Positions 5,858 through 8,145 of a stretch of DNA of 8,145 bases are shown in pieces. The notes under the pieces are model-generated. The model was given only the letters and a program-made list of their open reading frames with translations. It did not search any database and was not told the DNA's origin. The translations under genes and the position numbers were made by a program. Each line of letters begins with the position of its first letter. Position 1 is the stretch's first letter. The stretch comes from Scatomorpha gallistercoris (GTDB taxonomy: Bacteria > Bacillota > Clostridia > Oscillospirales > Oscillospiraceae), in the NCBI GenBank assembly GCA_018713005.1, contig DVFX01000117.1, positions 1-8,145 on the forward strand, in the 5' to 3' direction.

Positions 5858-7286
5858 GTTCCCGGCCAGGACAATCTCCCCGACACAGCCGCCGCCCACA
5901 AAACGGGTTGCCGCTTATGCCAGAGTATCTACCATGAAGGATGCTCAGGAGAACAGTTTCCAATCCCAGCAGGAATATTTCACGGAATACATCCAACGCC
6001 ATCCGGGCTGGGTCTTTGCCGGGATGTACACCGATGATGGTATTTCCGGGCTGTCCATCCGCAGGCGGGACGGCTTCAACCGCATGGTAGCCGATGCCCT
6101 GGACGGAAAAATCGATTTGATTCTCACTAAGTCTTTGTCCCGTTTCGCTCGAAACACTGTGGATGCCCTCACCACCATCCGTAGCTTGAAAGCTGCCGGA
6201 GTCGCAGTCTATTTTCAAAAAGAGAATATCAACACCATGGACAACACCGGTGAGTTCCTCATTACCCTGATGAGTTCCTTTGCCGAAGAGGAGAGTCGAT
6301 CCATCTCTGAGAATGTCACCTGGGCCGTCCGCCATCGATACGCCCAAGGAATCTATCATCTCCCCGGACTGCTTTTGGGGTATCAGCGCAGCCAGGATGG
6401 CGAAATTCAAGTCGATGAAGCCAGAGCCAGAGTCGTGCGGTTCATCTATCTGTTGGCTCTTGCCGGAAAAAGCAGCACAGATATCTGCCGCATTCTTATG
6501 GACTATGGAATTCCCTCCCCGGGGCAGGGGCATCGATGGGAACCGCACACTGTACGTAGCATTCTGAAAAACGAGAAATATATGGGTGATGCCATCCTCC
6601 AAAAAGAGATCACCGTGGATTTCCTGACAAAAACCAGAAAGCCAAACGAGGGTGAAGCGCCGCAATACTATGTGGAGAACGGGCATCCCGGTATCGTCAG
6701 CAAGTCTGTGTGGCAGGAAGTGCAAGCCACATGGACGGATGCCAGCCGCCGGAATTGCACATTATCTCCCATTGCCAACAAAATCATCTGCGGCGGCTGT
6801 GGCGGTCGGTATGGTCGAAAGACCTGGCACTCCACCACCTACCGGGATGCCGTCTGGGAGTGCAATAGCAAGAAGGCTGGCCGCACAAAATGTAAATGTC
6901 GCCACATTTACGCCGAGGAGCTGGACACCGCCATTCGCCGCTCCATGCATCATCTGCTGAAGATCCATCAAAATATCATCCCCGACTGCGCAGATCTGTT
7001 GTCACAGGCCCTGGAAGAGATTTCATTAGATGCTCGGTCTGTTCTGCATGATATAGCCCATGGGAAACTGGATATACAGATTGACGGCCTGATGATCAGT
7101 ATCCTTATCCGAAAAATGGTGGTCACGCCAAAGCATAACCTGGTAATTCACTTTCTGGATGGTAGCACCTACCGCCACCGCCTAGGCGCTACTCCCCGAG
7201 GAACACGACTTTACAATACACAGCGAGATCACAGCCGGATGCTGGCCTTAAACGCCGAGGGATGCTCCGCAAAAGAAATATCATAG
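5829..7286 (+). CDS. Large serine recombinase, C-terminally cut by an amber codon
   Basis: Site-specific DNA recombinase that cuts and rejoins DNA through a phosphoserine link, probably moving the element it lies in. The 485 residues start with a resolvase catalytic domain: YARVS with nucleophile S34, the KSLSRFARN box (101-109; R105, R108) and EEESRSISENVTWA (153-166). A recombinase domain follows (about 180-300, including NEKYMGDAILQK). A zinc ribbon has C321, C324, C345 and C355/C357. The coiled-coil stretch behind the ribbon is short, then LIRKMVVTPKHNLVIHFLDGS. The TTG start is chosen because GGAGGTGA (5815-5822) lies 6 bases upstream and the preceding gene overlaps. The TAG at 7284 falls inside a helix-turn-helix that resumes in frame. 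The catalytic core is intact; whether the short form works is unknown. Base composition is intermediate between its neighbours, suggesting transfer. Confidence 0.93.
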   Translation: MRSKRITRVEFPARTISPTQPPPTKRVAAYARVSTMKDAQENSFQSQQEYFTEYIQRHPGWVFAGMYTDDGISGLSIRRRDGFNRMVADALDGKIDLILTKSLSRFARNTVDALTTIRSLKAAGVAVYFQKENINTMDNTGEFLITLMSSFAEEESRSISENVTWAVRHRYAQGIYHLPGLLLGYQRSQDGEIQVDEARARVVRFIYLLALAGKSSTDICRILMDYGIPSPGQGHRWEPHTVRSILKNEKYMGDAILQKEITVDFLTKTRKPNEGEAPQYYVENGHPGIVSKSVWQEVQATWTDASRRNCTLSPIANKIICGGCGGRYGRKTWHSTTYRDAVWECNSKKAGRTKCKCRHIYAEELDTAIRRSMHHLLKIHQNIIPDCADLLSQALEEISLDARSVLHDIAHGKLDIQIDGLMISILIRKMVVTPKHNLVIHFLDGSTYRHRLGATPRGTRLYNTQRDHSRMLALNAEGCSAKEIS

Positions 7287-7352
7287 CAGCTGGGGATCAG
7301 CGTTAATACAGTGCGGTCATTTTTGCGGCGGCACCATAGAAGCAATACTTAA
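7287..7352 (+). pseudogene. In-frame remainder of the recombinase helix-turn-helix after the TAG
   Basis: Immediately after the TAG (7284-7286) the same frame reads QLGISVNTVRSFLRRHHRSN plus T, then TAA at 7350-7352. With the residues before the stop (AEGCSAKEIS) it makes a textbook HTH: G-x-S-x-x-E-I-S-[stop]-Q-L-G-I-S-x-N-T-V-R-S. The stop sits where Q, R or K is usual, and CAG to TAG is a single change. It is therefore most simply a nonsense mutation that removes the recognition helix; suppression or recoding would restore a 507-residue protein. Confidence 0.75.
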
Positions 7353-7404
7353 ACGAAGGATGCTATGCACGGACTGTCCACCATACATGGCATATAATAT
7401 TTTC

Positions 7405-8145
7405 TCAGAACAAATTCATCTGGCAATCTTTGCAGGATTTTACAACACGGTCTTTGACCACATCTTCATCTTCAATTACTCCGCTTATCAGAGGAGATGT
7501 CGGATTATGCGCAGCATAATGCTTGGCTACCGTATTGGCACTATAATTTGCATAGCAGTATTTGCATCCATTCTTACAGGTGTTATACATACCGATATCG
7601 ATACTCGCCATGCATCCACACTCTTCCCGCTGGTTCTTATCTTTGTCAAGGTCAAGTCTGCACCCCAGAAGTCTCTCAAACAGCGAACAGTCAATGCAAT
7701 GTCCATGCTCAATGCCAAATTGCTCCAAATTAATTTTTTCCGCACAGGACTCCATTTTTATTCCGTATTTCAGCGCAATTTCAGACATTCTATACGCAAT
7801 CTCATACATTGCTGCGGTTTCTAACGGTAACAATCCCAAATCTTTTGTATTGTTTTTCGTATTACGATATAAGTCAACGAAGCTGATAATACATTTTTCC
7901 GTATAACCAGAGAGTCGTTTTGCGATCTCCTCAAAATAACGAATGTGGTAATCAATGCTGTATTTCTCCGTGAGGAGAATCGGATCATACCGCCAAATGA
8001 CTCGTTCGGAGCCAATCATTTCGGAAAGTTTCCGGAAAGTGGGAATAATAATATCATTCTTGCTGGGAATACTGGCTTCTATATCCTGACCATACGAATT
8101 GATCGTAAACTGAAAGTAATACATATAGTCCCTGAGCAAGTCCAG
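7405..8145 (-). CDS. DUF1848 family protein, C-terminal part (5' end beyond window)
   Basis: The frame is open to the window edge on the minus strand; 246 codons are visible and the usual N-terminal third is missing. The stretches YYFQFTINSYGQDIE, ERVIWRYDPILL, and EKCIISFVDLY are hallmarks of DUF1848. Near the C-terminus, counting from the first visible codon, there is a CGC pair (176, 178) followed by NTCKNGCKYCYAN with C190, C194 and C197. This CX3CX2C cluster resembles the 4Fe-4S-binding motif of radical SAM enzymes, but is placed at the C-terminal end. A last CxxC (SCKDC) and the NLF ending follow. The biochemical function is unknown; an iron-sulfur enzyme is inferred. The gene is convergent with the recombinase, has clearly lower GC than the host genes, and has no obvious terminator after its TGA. 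I see no frameshift or stop in the visible part. Confidence 0.88.
   Translation of the reverse strand: MDLLRDYMYYFQFTINSYGQDIEASIPSKNDIIIPTFRKLSEMIGSERVIWRYDPILLTEKYSIDYHIRYFEEIAKRLSGYTEKCIISFVDLYRNTKNNTKDLGLLPLETAAMYEIAYRMSEIALKYGIKMESCAEKINLEQFGIEHGHCIDCSLFERLLGCRLDLDKDKNQREECGCMASIDIGMYNTCKNGCKYCYANYSANTVAKHYAAHNPTSPLISGVIEDEDVVKDRVVKSCKDCQMNLF

Larger units (their letters stand above)
5503..7352 (+). mobile_element. Serine-recombinase cassette, probable fragment or minimal integrative element
   Basis: The small ORF and recombinase, with their own promoter and upstream repeats, form a mobile-type module between GC-rich host genes and an AT-richer DUF1848 gene. No conjugation, replication, relaxase or resistance cargo is visible, and no flanking duplicated attachment core could be identified. 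The ends given are only the outer limits of the structures that seem to belong to the cassette. It may be one end of a larger island running beyond 8145, or a decayed remnant. Confidence 0.5.

Noticed and set aside
5781..6725. A 314-codon minus-strand open frame opposite the recombinase
   Set aside because: It lies entirely against a well-supported serine recombinase, has no recognisable domain, and is explained by the recombinase's codon bias.
7322..7332. TTTGCGGCGGC shared with the asnS terminator (780-790), as a possible attachment-site pair
   Set aside because: In the recombinase tail the bases encode the HTH arginines, and in the terminator they are half of a stem. The match is simple GC-repeat sequence and the two sites lie 6.5 kb apart around intact housekeeping genes.
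5506..7364. AGCATCC (5506-5511 area) and its inverse GGATGCT (7358-7364) flanking the recombinase cassette as possible terminal inverted repeats
   Set aside because: Only seven bases match, one copy is already part of a terminator stem, and serine-recombinase elements do not need terminal inverted repeats; chance is sufficient.
7357..7404. Possible ten-codon ORF (MHGLSTIHGI) and terminator for the DUF1848 gene
   Set aside because: No proper ribosome site or conservation argument for the peptide, and no stem longer than 4 bp with a T-run on the minus strand.

Overview
The window looks like a chromosomal segment of a high-GC gut-type Firmicute (class Clostridia, Oscillospiraceae/Ruminococcaceae-like). 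That placement is an inference from the protein flavours and from the small-ORF/serine-recombinase cassette; it is not a species call. The left 4.95 kb is uniformly GC-rich and carries ordinary, tightly packed host genes. The right 3.2 kb is visibly lower in GC and reads as accessory DNA.

Left part. The 3' end of asparaginyl-tRNA synthetase (asnS, 1-759) closes with a strong intrinsic terminator. Directly behind it is a near-consensus sigma-70-type promoter (TTGACA-N17-TATACT) that carries two copies of a GGTAACTA-type near-palindrome. This promoter drives a two-gene operon, a MarR-family regulator (864-1352) and a flavodoxin-domain protein (1349-1870), joined by an ATGA overlap. A hairpin terminator separates this operon from the convergent ppx-ppk1 pair. 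Exopolyphosphatase/Ppx-GppA (4951-4034) and polyphosphate kinase 1 (4037-1920) are on the minus strand, also coupled by an ATGA overlap, so the enzymes that degrade and make polyphosphate would be made from one transcript. An extended -10 element lies just upstream of ppx.

Right part. Bases 4952-5662 hold no convincing gene but are rich in structure: a bidirectional terminator-like hairpin, a 10-bp palindrome, two mutually exclusive hairpins, three TTTCAAGTA repeats at one helical turn, another terminator-like hairpin, an 11-bp tandem repeat, and a good promoter with a palindrome in its spacer. That promoter feeds a small SHOCT-like ORF (5663-5857) and an overlapping large serine recombinase (5829-7286). 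The recombinase frame is cut by an amber TAG in the middle of a recognisable C-terminal helix-turn-helix, and the rest of the motif continues in frame to 7352. The window ends in the 3' part of a convergent, AT-richer DUF1848 gene (8145-7405) with a C-terminal CX3CX2C cysteine motif.

I see no rRNA, tRNA, CRISPR array or complete insertion sequence. No system here is clearly new. The items most worth a second look are the amber-interrupted HTH of the recombinase, the structured 5184-5287 block, and the phased TTTCAAGTA repeats.
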